Origin: Cladophialophora immunda
Lineage: Eukaryota; Ascomycota; Eurotiomycetes; Chaetothyriales; Herpotrichiellaceae
Assembly (NCBI RefSeq): GCF_000835495.1
Contig: NW_015622541.1
Coordinates: 3,906,001-3,970,000 of the forward strand
Length of the DNA stretch: 64,000 nt
Direction: 5' to 3'
This document shows positions 22,801 through 35,125 of this stretch, one piece after another (the first letter of the stretch is position 1; each line of letters begins with the position of its first letter). Under the pieces are notes generated by a model, which saw nothing but the letters and a program-made list of their open reading frames with translations, did no database searches and was not told the DNA's origin. Both the position numbers and the translations under genes were made by a program.

Positions 22801-23854
22801 CACCCTCCGGTCAATATAATGACGCCCCCAGGGCCAGACATTCCAGATGGCCCTGGACCGCCCCAAGGCGAAATGGCGAACGGCGTCGCAGAATCAGACA
22901 CTCCCAAAGATCCAGCGGATAAGAACAACAGTTTCCAGGAAAACTTGGGGATTTTTCATCAAGTTGTCTCGGGCAAGTCGTTTGTAGACGAAAACTACGC
23001 TATGGGTTCGTGGTCGTTTGCCTCAGACCCGCATGGGACCCAGATGGTCAACTTGATATGTGCCATTGACCCGCGCTGCAAGATCTACGTGGCCAAAGTC
23101 ATCGAGGGAAGATACGGGATAATTCCAGATCGCTTAGCGCGGGTGAGTGTTTTCCTTTGCTTCTTGGGTATCCTTGCAAGAACACTACCTACCGGCTTGT
23201 GGTGTGACGGTTTTCCCTATCTGGTTGCAAACTGCTGACTGGAGGTTTTCTGTTCTTCCCTCGCAGGCAATCCGCTGGGCGGTCGAGGAACAAAAGGTGG
23301 ACGTCATCTCCATGAGCCTCGCGAGCTACGAAGAGGACGAAAAGGTCAAAGCGGCGGTGCAGGACGCGGACCGAGCAGGGACGCTGCTGCTATGCAGTGC
23401 GCACGACGAGGGGCTCAACGTCAACAAGGCGTACCCGGCCGGCATGGACGAGACCATCATGTTTGCCGCGTCGGACCGCGTCGGGCAGGTGACGTACAAC
23501 ATGGCCGGCGAGGCTTACAACTACCGCCTGCACGCGACCAACATCTTCGCCGGCGTGGTGCCCTTCATGCAGTTCGAGGAGAACGTGTCGGGCAGCTCGG
23601 TCGCCACCGCCATCGGCGCCGGCCTTGGCTCCCTGGTCATCGCCTGCCACCGCCTCGCCAACGCGAACCGCGACAAGGCCGAGCCCAAGTGGAAGAAGTC
23701 TTGCTTCACCAAGGCCCTAGACGCCATGGCTGTGTCGAAATACGTCCAGCTGGGCAAGTTCTGTAACGTGGAGCAGATGTTGGCCAAGAGACCCTCCTTG
23801 GATTTTGACGAAATCTTGCAGACGTTCGTCGTGGAGATTTCCAGTCTCTCTTAG
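19894..23854 (+). CDS. Subtilisin-like (S8) serine protease with ankyrin-like N-terminal region
   Basis: Seven exons: join(19894..21640,21707..21712,21785..22278,22354..22383,22443..22597,22668..23142,23267..23854), 1164 aa; phases close throughout. The open frame reaches 19855 only through a GTG, so ATG 19894 is used. Residues 1 to about 600 are helical, degenerate ankyrin-like repeats (FFFALSRGADELVNYMIE). ADLCFDISRFNSQ near 588 is a linker block typical of fungal proteins of this type. The peptidase has Asp849 (IAVIDNGI), His933 (SDPHGTQM) and Ser1080 (SGSSVATA), so the triad is complete. No signal peptide is present, so it should be cytosolic, unlike secreted subtilases. Exon 2 would be a 6-nt microexon, and the last exon is strikingly GC-rich. 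It is convergent with the NACHT receptor, 290 bp apart. A role as a death-pathway protease is inference. Confidence 0.85.
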
Positions 23855-24144
23855 GGCGAGTGCGAGGGCGACGCCTGCAGGCTGCAAAGGCATGGGATGC
23901 AGCTGTGAAGTGTCTGGTGCCCTGGAATGTGGACATTACAGCAAATGTTTGAAGCTTCTGGTTCAGATGTCTCGTGTACTTTTGTCCTAAGTTGCGTTTG
24001 AAATAGCTACATTGAGTTGCCAAAACGCCGTCGAATTCCCAAACCAATGACGCCTGCAGCCTTGGCTATTAATCTCCATTCCTGAACCATTTCCGTCTCA
24101 CAGCGGTTCGGTCGTACAGAACACTGTAGAAATCGTCTGTTCGT

Positions 24145-27100
24145 CTATCTGTAGGATGTGAAATGCTTGAGAATCTTCACGGCTTCTTCATTTCCCCCCT
24201 TCTCGGCGGACTCCAGTGGAGTCTGTCCGTGTTTGTCTTTCGGATCGCGACTGGCACCCATCTCAATGAGCAAGATCAGGGCTTTGATGTGCCCGTTTAG
24301 AGCTGCCAAGTGCAGCGCGCGACGGCCTTCGTGGTCCTCTTGGTCCAAATCGGCTCCACGAAGCAAAAGACTCTTCAAGATTATCATGTACTCGACCTCG
24401 CGGATTCTGAGCGGCGGCCCATCAAACATGGCAGACAGCGCCGACAGTCCTTGGGAGTCCTGGATGCTGAGATCGGCACCGTGCCTCAGCAGCTTCCTCA
24501 CGACCGCCGAATTTCCACAGCGAACAGCGACATGTAGCGCTGATTGTCCTTGTTTGTCCAGGGACTTGAGTGACGGGTCTGCTCCGTACATGAGAAGCAA
24601 GTCAACCTCACTATAGTCGGCCTGGCGGTATGGGTCACGCTCCGCCTTCACTCCCTCCCCACGGTTGTAGCCAAAAATGGCATGGTGCATCACTGGGGTT
24701 TGACTGTCGTCCCAGCAATTCGGATTCGCGCCGTGGTCCAAGAGAAGCTCAGCAATGTCGATATTGTGCTTGTCAATGGCGTGAATCAGGGTTAGGTCAA
24801 GCATGCGTTGGCGTGGTTTCTGATCACCACAGATACAGAGGCAGTAATCGTCGATCAGATCGCTGGCCCCATCGATTTCCGAGGTGATATCTTTTTTTTG
24901 AGACTCGACCAGCTTTTCGAAGAGCAGGGCGAATACTGCGTAGTGTTTCCCTGCCATGGCAAGGTCCAAAGGTGTCTTCTCAGTTTTGTCTTTCAAGACC
25001 AGCTGCGCTCCAGCCTCAACAAGAATCCGGGCCACGTCTTGAAACCCACCACTCGCGGCTTCATGAAGAGGCGTTCTACCCTGCTCGTCCTGTACGGACA
25101 GCTGCAGCCTATCTGCTTTGAGGATATTCTTGACCGGAAGGGTCAAACCTAGTCGCGAAGCAATGTGCAGATCGGACATCGAATTCACCCACGAATATAG
25201 CTCCTCCCAGCTTAGTGGCAACGTCGTAGGATCGTTGCTTAGATACATTGCCATAATTACGGCCAATGTAATTTTTTCTCTATTCTCGAACATCTCCAAA
25301 GCGTGCGAGGATACGTCGGGTGGAGGTGGGTTGAAGACCACCGCCTTTTCTTGCATCTGCGTGCTGGGTTCCGCCAGGGTAGAATCATTCTCTTTTGTCG
25401 CCGCCGCTGTAGCTGCTTCCTCACCTCGTTCGTTGGCTTCGGTATTGGTTTCTGCGGCTTCGATCGATTCAGTATCGTTAGGATCATTGGCGGCAATCGC
25501 CCGCTCCTTCGCCTTCCCTTCCCTTCCGGCATACTGGGACACGTCCTTCTCTGGCCCTAAAGACGGAGCGGTCGTCAGTTCGTAGAACCTCCTGTAAAAG
25601 GTTCCCCAGGAGAGGGCCGCATGAGCAAGAAACGGTTCCGTCCGTAGTAACTCGACTGTTCGGATTTCGGATCGGAGGTCCACATTCCCGGTCTCGATTT
25701 GGAGCAAGTACCGAATGCAATATATGCAGATCTCTCCGAGCATGATATCTAATCGTACAGGCAGACGAATGCTTGTCGACAAGAACGACGCTATTGCTGT
25801 CTTAACCGGGTCGGAGAGCAAACGCATCAGCGAGGTTCCAGGATCGATGACGATGAGCCCAGCGAGCCAACTGGAGATAACATCCATGTCTGAGTCGTTC
25901 GTGATTGTTTCCATCCGCTGCGATAGCGGAATGCTAAAATTTCGAATACGATTGGAAATTTTGGGAATTGCAACATTGAGGTCTCTTACGGCAAGAGGAG
26001 GTTCCGCGAATCCAACCCATACTAAGGTGAGCTGTAGAGGGAGTGCGATGGATGGCTTGCTTTTTTGTAGCTCTGTGAGATAGTCTTTGATGATGTCGTC
26101 CAGCACATATAGTTTTCCTTTGCCTTGAATCCGTTTGATCAGAGAGCGAATTGGCGAAAACAATGGTTGAAAGGCCGCCAAGGGTGGGCGTCGACTTATG
26201 TCGACAGTCATGCTTCGCAAGTGATTTGTGCGCAAAATTGCGGCCGTAAACCTGCAGAACCAAGTCAGATAACACTAAAATTAAACGTACCATGTGTAAG
26301 ACCTACACTCCTCGAGATGTCTGGGCGACAATTCCTGGTAGGTTCTCGACCGCTTGAGGTCCAGGAACCGCTTCGAAGAGATTGAGACTGTCCAACTGTT
26401 CTCGAACAACCGACTCAACATCGTTGCAGTTCCTCGACTCGTCAATATGAACCGGTATGTGTCCAAATGGGGTCCGGGAGTCTGGCTCTTCTCGGCTTGT
26501 TAGGAACAATTTACAGTTGAGCGAGTAAAGTTTGCCCAGAATTGCATAGAAATCGCCAACGCATTCCATGTTGTTTTCATCCCACGCATCGAGAACGATA
26601 AATACGGATTCTTCTCCTCCGATACTCGAAATGACTTTGCCGAGCGCATCTAGAAGGATCTGCAGAGGAGGCCGCGCCGTCGCTCGGGCAGACGTTTTGA
26701 GGCTCCAGATATTGGTGAAGTTTTCATGCTTGGTTGCGGTGGCCGCTTTCCCTTCCTTGGGTGATTCTGTCTGTTTTACGTCAGCTGCTTCCTTTGCATC
26801 CCCAGTTCCATGACCTGCTGCGAGGTCTGCGGCTAGTAAACAGGGTCCACCGACACCGTCAGCCTCTTCGACAAGTGTTGAGTCGCAAACTGGAGGTAGA
26901 ACCTCCACACTGTCAATATCATCGCTTTTAGGATCGGAACGGCGACGCCTGGGATCCTGAGAGGAGATGTGAGTATCGACAGCCGAGAAGTCGGGTCCCA
27001 GGTCGCAGAGCTGGCAGAGAAGACTCAGGGCAAGCCGCTCTGCAGAAAGTGCTACACAGTTGCCAATATAGTAATAAGCACAGACGCGTCTGATGCCGAA

Positions 27101-28208
27101 AAGCACATCAATAGCCCGGGAACTGTGTCAGTTAGCTGGTGTGAATGGAAGAGACCGGAGTTTGGCTCGTACGCTAGAATGCTTTTGCCAGTCCCTGGCT
27201 CTCCCCAGCAGAACAATGTCTCGGATGTGCCGTGCTTCGCATGTAGCCATTCCTCCCAAAACTCTTTGCTGGAAATTAACCAGTCACAAGTACCGTTAGA
27301 TCGGATTCGTTGGTAATGCTGGTGGCGTGCCAGATTAGTGCCGTTCGGCATCAAATCTCGAAACGTATTGAACCGGTGGTCGATACTGGGCAGTATCTGT
27401 TTGATCTGGCGCGCAACACCCTCGCTCCTGGCCCATCGAGGGCTAGTCGGGTGAGACTTAGCATCGAGTTTGTATGACCTATTGACATATTCTTAGATGT
27501 GTGGCTGCATAAAAACGAACATGATCAGAGCCTCTAGACGTACCGCGTGTTGGCAGGAGCCTCAGTAACGGCTAGTATTTGCAATTCTTCTCGCAACTTC
27601 TGCACTTCCACTGAGTGTTCCTGCTCAAGGGCCGCAGTGATCATCATGGAGGGCAGCAAGGCTTCTAGACTCTTGTCCACCGCTTGAAACCGCGACTGCA
27701 CCATCTCGACAGTAGCCAGCAGCTGCGCTCTGCGAACAGATGAACGCTGAATCCTTGCTAGCACGACGAGTTTATTTCTGTTTGGCATACGCCCCGGATC
27801 TAAATCTCGCAGCTCTCCGAACTTGTCATTCAGAGATGACAATATCGACTTGAGATGTTCTAGCTTGGATACAAGGTCAGCGTATTTGACTCCAGACCTC
27901 TGAGCAGCAATGTCGAGCAAGCTCTTTTGGACTTGGGCTTTCTCTTGCCCTAGAGCTTCTTTGGTGTCGTCGAGGAGATCCCTTGATTTTGGTGCGAATT
28001 CCGAGTGGAACATTAATGGTTTCAAGGTCATCACTGAATTGGTGATCGACTGCAGCTCTTCTGCAAGCCAAGTGAAGAGTTGTCGGTGGTACGCATGGAC
28101 CTCGACAACAGGGGCCGTTGATGCAACTTGACTTGAATCGTGGTCATGGAGGGGCATAAGGCTGGCGCGAACTGCCTTTTCGACATCTTTGCTCTTAGAG
28201 GAACTCAT
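24145..28208 (-). CDS. NACHT-ankyrin NOD-like receptor (STAND NTPase)
   Basis: Structure complement(join(24145..26251,26307..27122,27173..27478,27544..28208)), 1297 aa. The introns of 65, 50 and 55 nt all have branch-like CTGAC or GTCAAT sites and close in phase. Residues 1-222 are a helical domain that I do not recognise. The NACHT follows: P-loop GEPGTGKS at 314-321, Walker B IVLDAWDEN near 496, and a sensor-like FLTSREEPD. A long acidic/Ala-Lys insertion separates P-loop and Walker B. A winged-helix-like middle region contains a low-complexity Glu/Ala/Thr insert. Ankyrin repeats run from about 984 to the end (GRTPLHEAASGG, GQSALHVAVRCG, GRRALHLAALNG, GQTPLESAEKGG). Fungal NLRs of this layout sense non-self and trigger defence or incompatibility. 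No known effector domain is seen at the N-terminus; the convergent S8 protease is a candidate partner. Confidence 0.9.
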
Positions 28209-29814
28209 CAGGGCGCGGACGTCTATATATCTGCAGTATTTCGCCAGAAAAAGAATGGCAAAGAGAGGGAGATCACAATGATAGATTGATGCACGGGGTT
28301 GATCTCCTTCATTGCGTTGAGTCTACTCTCAGCTGAGGAGGACGGACAAAGGAATACTGTATTAAAAGTAAAGGTGAGCGATGCCCAACCGGGTTAGTTC
28401 TTGATTGGCTTAGTGGATGTCATGTGACAGTCTCGGCTCAGTCTGGCTTCATGGTGGGGCTTTATTAGTACGTGTCTTGCGCATGCCAGTGCAAGTAAAA
28501 GTAGTTAGCTTCACAGGCTAACCCCGCCCCCAAGAAACTACCTAGCCCATGGAGTCCTAATTCAGGCATGCTTGGGATATACCATACCTGGAACCGTTGA
28601 TCGAGACATCATTTCCCAAAGGTGCTAGCCAGAAAACGACTTGTGCGACCCCATTCTTCCGTGGCAGATTTGTGCTCCTGAGCTTCTTCAACGGTTGTCC
28701 GTGCCACCATCTGCATTTGGCCGCTGTACTTCTCACGAATCCGATCAGCGTTGTCAGGTGGAGCTGGTCTATTTTGATCCTGTTGAACTTCAGGACGCTT
28801 AACAACAGCTTCAAGAAAGAGCCACAGATCCTCAGAGATAGAAAGGACTTGCAAATATGTTCTGAAAGCAGTAGGCTCTGAGATGAATGTAGCTATATAA
28901 ATGTAGGTTGCAAATGTTTGCGCGATCAAAAATGTTACAAGTCCGAGGGTGTTTTCAAGCGTAGTTAAAGTCGCTGTCGCTGTCGCCGAATGGGCGGCAA
29001 GCTTTGTCTGCCATTTTCATAATCGGCTTTTATTCAACTCCTCAATGAAACCCTTCAATCACACGAGTATGTCGAGTCATCATGAAAGGAGACAGGGCAT
29101 CCTTATTCTGATTTATATCCTAGTAGCTAGGGATTGGATCGCAATTCTTCGTGGTGGCTTCCTGCATTAAAGTCGTGGCCCGGCGTTGTAGGTCGGCTGC
29201 GACTCTCGCCTTACCTCAGTCAGAAAATTGGCTGGCGCACACCACTCACGACCCAAAGGATTCCACCAGTGTTGCTCTCTGCCTGCTGCCTGTGCGCTGG
29301 TTCTGATGGCAATGGCACCTCGTCGCCTCATCTGGGCGTCTGCATCATCAGTGCATGGGCCATGCCTCCTCCAACATCTCTGGTGGCATTATGGCATATG
29401 TTGGTCTTCCATGAAGCCCACGACCATGCCCGCAACGGCAGCATCGCCTAAACCGTAGGCGAGTTTCCCAGCATCAACTTTACACATCTAATCTTCTTAA
29501 GAACTTGACACCAATCAAACATGCTGTTGAGGGAGCCAGCTGAACTCTTGCTCAGTGCCTCGCGCCTACCGAAGCGCCTGTGCTTCCTGCTCCGGGCCCA
29601 TTCCGACCGTATCACTTCCAAAACAGGTTTCAGCCTTACACCATACTCTGTTGTGCTCTGGTTGAACTTTGCTTTCTACACGACGCTGTCACCAAACTAA
29701 GTTTGATTTCCCCAGAAAAGCGAACGATGAGACTCTCCTTCATCTGGAATGCGTCACTGATCTTATCGTGGCCCGGAAGAACGGTCTTTGCACTTCGCAA
29801 AACTGTGGTGAAAA
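28209..29814. other. Region between two receptor loci
   Basis: Upstream of the NACHT-ANK gene and of the receptor pseudogene. The minus strand carries a protein-like stretch (28609..28929, listed separately). The plus-strand frames at 29134..29451 and 29580..29894 have no recognised domain. No transposon ends seen. Confidence 0.45.
28609..28929 (-). other. Protein-like open frame, possible gene fragment
   Basis: An open frame of 106 codons whose upstream continuation stays open back to about 29010 without an ATG. It encodes a hydrophobic helix-like segment (TLENTLGLVTFLIAQTF) followed by VLSISEDLWLFLEAVVKRPE and a charged tail. The composition is convincing, but I found neither a start nor a matching exon. 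It may be a 5'-truncated remnant of a receptor-associated gene, or an exon of an unrecognised gene. It reads in the same direction as the NACHT-ANK gene but about 400 bp upstream of its ATG. Confidence 0.25.
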
Positions 29815-32800
29815 ATGTGTGGACAAGATGGTACGTTCGCACTCTGCTCTCCGACTTTCGCTTCCAACCTGACCATCTTTCTGAAGTCAAGTAGAATATT
29901 TCGTCGGAAGACCAACGAACCTGCTACCAGCCTTTACCTACCAGACGGAGAACGGCCCTCTGAGAGTCCCCCGAACAGAAGCTTAATCAACGACAATGAT
30001 GTGGTTGACGAGAAGGGACCTCTCGGCTTTAACTTGCTCTATACACCCTCCGAGCCCCCGATTGACTTGATCTTTGTTCATGGCTTGGGAGGTGGCCCAA
30101 GAAAGACTTGGAGCCGGAGACCTTCGATCGCGCAGGACGATTGGCCCAATCTCCCCAGAGACGCCGCCTTCGAAAGTGTCCGCATTCACAGTTTTGGATA
30201 CAACTCGGACTACGTCAAAAGCGAAAATGATTGCTGGATCATCCACCGTTTCGGTCAGTCCCTGCTGGCAGACTTGAGAACCCCGCCGCGTCTCGGGAAG
30301 ACAGATACACACCTGATCATGGTCGGGCACAGCATGGGAGGCTTGGTGACAAAGCGCGCATATATGTTAGCAAACATGACTCGTCTCTCGAACACCTGAC
30401 AGCCAGATTCAGGGCAATGTATTTCCTCGCAACACCGCATCAAGTCTCAGACTGGGCAAAAGTCCTGGATCGCATGTTGAAGATCTTTTCTCTATCGATC
30501 GACTTTGTGGAGGAGCTGAAGAAAGATTCTGGAGCACTTGAGTCTATCAATGAAGAATTCCGCCCCTACTCTGATCAGTTTGAGCTGTTTGCATTCTACG
30601 AGATGTAGCCAATGAAAGGCCACGGGTCAAAGGTCGTTGAGCCCGAGTCTGGAGTTCTAACTTTCCAGGGGAGACTCAAACCCCGATGACGGCTGATCAC
30701 AGATCGAGTTGCAAATTTGAAGCCCCAGCAAACGAGAGTTATGTGAGGCTACGTAACTCACTTGCCACTACAGTCGCAAACATACTGGATAAGTGGGCGA
30801 GACAAAAAGAGGCGCAAAGGAAGCGCGAACTGAGTGATCTGAACAGGTACTTACGCATACCTCAGCAGCCAGAAGATGATCTTGAGCTTGCCCAAAGTCC
30901 CCGGCTGTCTGGCACTTGCGAGTGGATCGCACAGAAAAAGAGCTACTTGGCCTGGAGAGATCTTGCCACAAATGCACCTACCATTCTCTGGATAAATGGA
31001 AAGCCAGCCACAGGCAAGTCGGTTCTTGCGGGCTATATTATCGCACAGCTACAAGAGCGAAAGTTAGCCAGCAGCTACTATTTCTTCAAACATGGCGAAA
31101 GTTCAAAGTCCAGGCTCATCAATTGCCTGAGATCACTGGCCTTCCAAATGGCTCGACAAAATGATCAAATTCTACGAATTCTAGGTGATTTGCATAAAGA
31201 AGACGCCGAGAGTGACGGTGGAACTGATCGCAGTTTTTGGCGCAAAATATTTCTCTCGACAATTTTCAAAACCCTGAAGGAACGCCATTATTGGGTCATC
31301 GACGGCCTAGACGAATGCGAAGGTTCTGAGGCTTTTATCGAATCCCTCATAAGTCAACTCGACCCCGCTACAAATTTAAGAATCCTTGTCACAGCTCGGG
31401 ATACGCCGAAGATCAAAACGGCGTTTAAGACTCTTAATGCAGACAGATATTGTGAGCTACCCATTTCGACTCTCGATACCCTGCGGGATATCACCCTCGT
31501 CATCAGCGCAAAATCACATTCCCTAGCAGTAAAAAATGATGGATTTCGAGCTGCGTTACTTGGGAAGGTGCTCGAAAAATCTCAAGGCTCCTTTTTATGG
31601 ACTCTCTTGGTCTTAGAAGAGCTTTCAAATACCTATGGCGAAGCAGAGCTCAGGAAGGTGCTCGATGATGTCCCCCGAGACATGAACTCATTATACCAAC
31701 GAATTTTGGACTCGGTGGAACTGACGACAGCCGAGAGTGGAAGGAGAGTGGCTAAGGCCATTCTCAAATGGGTGTCGTGTGCTATGAGGCCGCTTAGCAC
31801 GGAAGAACTCACTGGTGCGCTGAACTTAGATCTGGGGGACAAATATGACAGCCTCGAAGAAATAATCCCCAAAATATGCGGACAGCTCGTTGCTATCGAC
31901 AAGTTCGGCAAGGTTCAGATTGTGCATGAGACAGTCAGAGAATTTCTCACCAGGCATGACTTACAATCCGACTTTGCCGTGAGCAAATTCCAGGTACATG
32001 CGAGGATCGCCGAGATATGTTTGAGCTACCTCATAAGTGACGAAATGAGGCCTTCTACAGCCAGGAGACAAGGCTCGAGACGGCGCTCAGCGATGACCAT
32101 CGAGAACTCAAAAATGAAATTCTCCAAATATGCCTGCACAGCCTTCGCGCACCATCTTGCCAACACCGATTGCGAATCAGTCGATATTCTCATTCTTCTT
32201 TCCAGATTTCTAGAATCAAATATCCTTTCGTAGATCGAAGACATCGCTCAGACCAGGATCCTTACGCTAACAATACGAGCGGCAAAGGACCTCCGGACGT
32301 ATGTCAAAAAATGCAACGCACCACCTATTGGGAAAGAGATTCAAGCTGTTAGAGGAGCTACAACAGATCTAGTCCGCGTTGCCGCGAAGTTTTCAGACGC
32401 TCTTACCTCTAATCCAGCTGCTATCTACACCCTTATTCCCCCCTTTTGTCCCCGCAACTCTACGATGTACAAAGCTGGTGTGAAATGCCGGACAACAAGA
32501 CTGTCGATTAGCGGCTTATCTTACGATCACTGGGACGACCGGCTGACGTGCATAGACCTTCAAAGCGACAATTTCACATGCATTGCGTCCGGAGACGAGC
32601 TGTTCGCTGTAGGGACCACATCCGGAGTTGTCACTGTTTATCACGCGACCACATGCGAAGAACACAAGGGTTTAAACCACATGGAGAACCCCTACAACTA
32701 TTGCAATTCAAGCCAAAGTCTGGCGTTCTCGTATCATGTGGCTTGAAGAATGTGACGGTGTGGAATAGCCGCACCGGGGATGCGATTTATAAACTTCCGG

Positions 32801-34729
32801 CTCCGTTTCGATCCATGGCCCTTGAATTTGACAATGATATACTAGTGGTGGCATCGAGGAGAAATTTCTTGAGATCCTGGGACCTGGAGAGCAATGCCAC
32901 ATCACAGCCGGACAGACCTTGGAGTCATTCAGACGAAGAAACACAGAAACCGTCTCGTCTTCAACCATGTGCCATTTCCTTCTCTCTTGGACATCAAAAA
33001 ATGGCTCTGGCATACACCGGTCAACCCGTCACTATCTGGGACCTTGAATATGACGAATACTATGGCAGCTGTGGGAAAATGCTGGTCAACGGTGAAACCA
33101 GTAAGCATTTAGTGACGTCCCTAGCCTTCAACCCCAATCCTGACATTCGACTTCTTGCTTGTCTCCTACCTTGACGGCCAACTTGGCCTCCTTGACCCTT
33201 TCGAAGGAGAGGAACTGGAAAGCTTTCGAGCAAACTGCCGCGCCTTGACTTCGAGCCCGAATGGACGTCTGCTTGGAGGTGTGGCTGCGTGTGAGACTGT
33301 CCATATATATGAGTTCGACACATTGAGACTGCTTTACAGGATCAGATCATCCGGGCTGGGTATCAAACAGCTAGTTTTCAGTCGAGGCAACTCCCATTTT
33401 GCAGACATACGTCGGTCCCAATGCAATATTTGGGAGCCCACGATGTTGTTGCGTGACACCATTGCAGACGATTGGAGTGAGAGCACATCAACGTCCGTAA
33501 TTGAAGCAAAAACGTCGGACGATAAAGTCAGAATCAGCACCATGGTCCTTCATGATCAAGGCCAGGTCATTATTTGTGGCAAAGATAACGGCTCAGTCTG
33601 TCTGCACGACGCTCGAACCGGCGCGTTTCTACAAACGCTTCATGAACACAAGTCTCAAGTTCGCATTCTCACTTGGCAAACTTCTGGTCATATTGTCATG
33701 AGTGTGGATACATCAAACGGGATATACGCTTCCATTCTGACGAAGGACCCTAATGAAGGATGGGTATCGAAGGAGCCCCCGCTCCAACTTCGCCTTGATT
33801 GCGGTAATGGCATTGTCCAGCTCCTCAAGTCTGAAACGACCAATAGATCAATCCTTTCAACGCGAGAAACGGATTATCTTTGGGACAGCAACGGGAAGCA
33901 GCTTGCTACACGGCCATATCTGAAGACCCCAGGCATCAGACTCTGGATACAGCATCCTCAATCGCAATCCCATGTCATATGCATTGAAGGGGAAATTGCG
34001 CGCATCTGCTCTTGGGATGACTGGACGGAAGTTTCAAGCCTCCGACTCGCAGTGAATATGGCAGGCGTGCAATTGAAGAGCCTCCGAGAACACGGTTCAG
34101 GTCACCGACACCGTATGCTTCTGGAGCTGTCTGAGCTGAATGGCTCCGCCAGAACTCGCGGCCTCTATCTGTTTGACGCAGCATCGTTTCACTTTGAAGT
34201 GGACGCGGCAGGGGGCAAGAAGCCTGAACAGAAGAAAGTTGAAACCAATAGACTTGTCGACGCGGAGATACCTCCAGCTCAAGCAGCTCTATCAACTGAG
34301 GCCGACAACGCCTTTAGCGATCCACTCGTGGAGGAAGCAACCATACAGATCCAGCAACAAGGGATTGCAGACGTCCTCTTTGGCCCTCGGCTCATGGCTT
34401 TAACCGGTCACATCTCCCATGTTATCCACCTTAGCGACACCGGGAAACTTATCTTCCTAGACGCAAACTCGTGGGTTAGCTCTATTGATCTCGACGGCCT
34501 TGACAGATCCGTCGTGACGACGGCAGCAACTTTGGCTCCGGGGCCGCGCACGCCGTCAATCCAGTATTCTAGACACTTTTTCGTGCCTTACGACTGGTTC
34601 TCTGGCACGCGAGACATAGTGTGTGCCGCTACAGCACGAGACATCCTCTTTGCACGGAATGGCGAAATTGCCATCATCAAGAACGGCTTGGACTATGCGG
34701 AGGAGGTTGTGGTTGGGGTGCCTTTGTAA
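29815..34729 (+). pseudogene. Broken NOD-like receptor: alpha/beta hydrolase - NACHT - WD40
   Basis: All parts of a fungal NLR are present in order but in several frames. N-terminal SERAC1/DUF676-like hydrolase: FVHGLGGGPRKTW, IHSFGYNSDY and the nucleophile block GHSMGG (~30330). NACHT: P-loop GKPATGKS (~31005), Walker B WVIDGLDECE (~31295), then VVREFL-like end (TVREFLTRH). C-terminal WD40/beta-propeller part from about 32500 to 34729. Lesions seen: a frameshift near 30373 (one base missing before KHDSS), an in-frame TAG at 30606, a frameshift near 30668, an in-frame TAG at 32231, a frameshift near 32670 and another near 33154. The frame is otherwise well kept, so decay looks recent. Sequencing error could explain one or two of these, not all. 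The NACHT segment 30686..32233 is an intact 515-codon frame. Confidence 0.85.
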
Positions 34730-35125
34730 GGCCTCTGTAAGAGCTCGCACATACACTTGTATTCAGGGATCGGATCCGCGGATAAGCTTACTGGTAGGAG
34801 GCAGGGTGTTGGGGTGAGATGGATCTAGGATGAATCTATACAAGAGGCAAGGAGATCGCGGGGGAAATGGAACGGGGAAAATATCATGAACTGGTGACAT
34901 TTACCTAATCAAGGAATGGGTTCAAGAACTGTTGGATCTACGTATCTTCCCTGCGGAATTCATTGGCGTGTTTCCTTTCTTTCCGTCTTTTCTTTCTCAA
35001 CGAATTCGACCCTGCCTTTGTGATCCCACCGCGCCGGTCTAACCTCACGCGACAGGGGGTACTTGATCCTCGTATTGCCTGCTTGTAGTCCCATTAGAGT
35101 CTTGTTCCGACGGTAGACACCCCAT
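34730..35125. other. Intergenic between receptor pseudogene and laccase
   Basis: Convergent 3' flanks. No coding or repeat signal. Confidence 0.55.
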
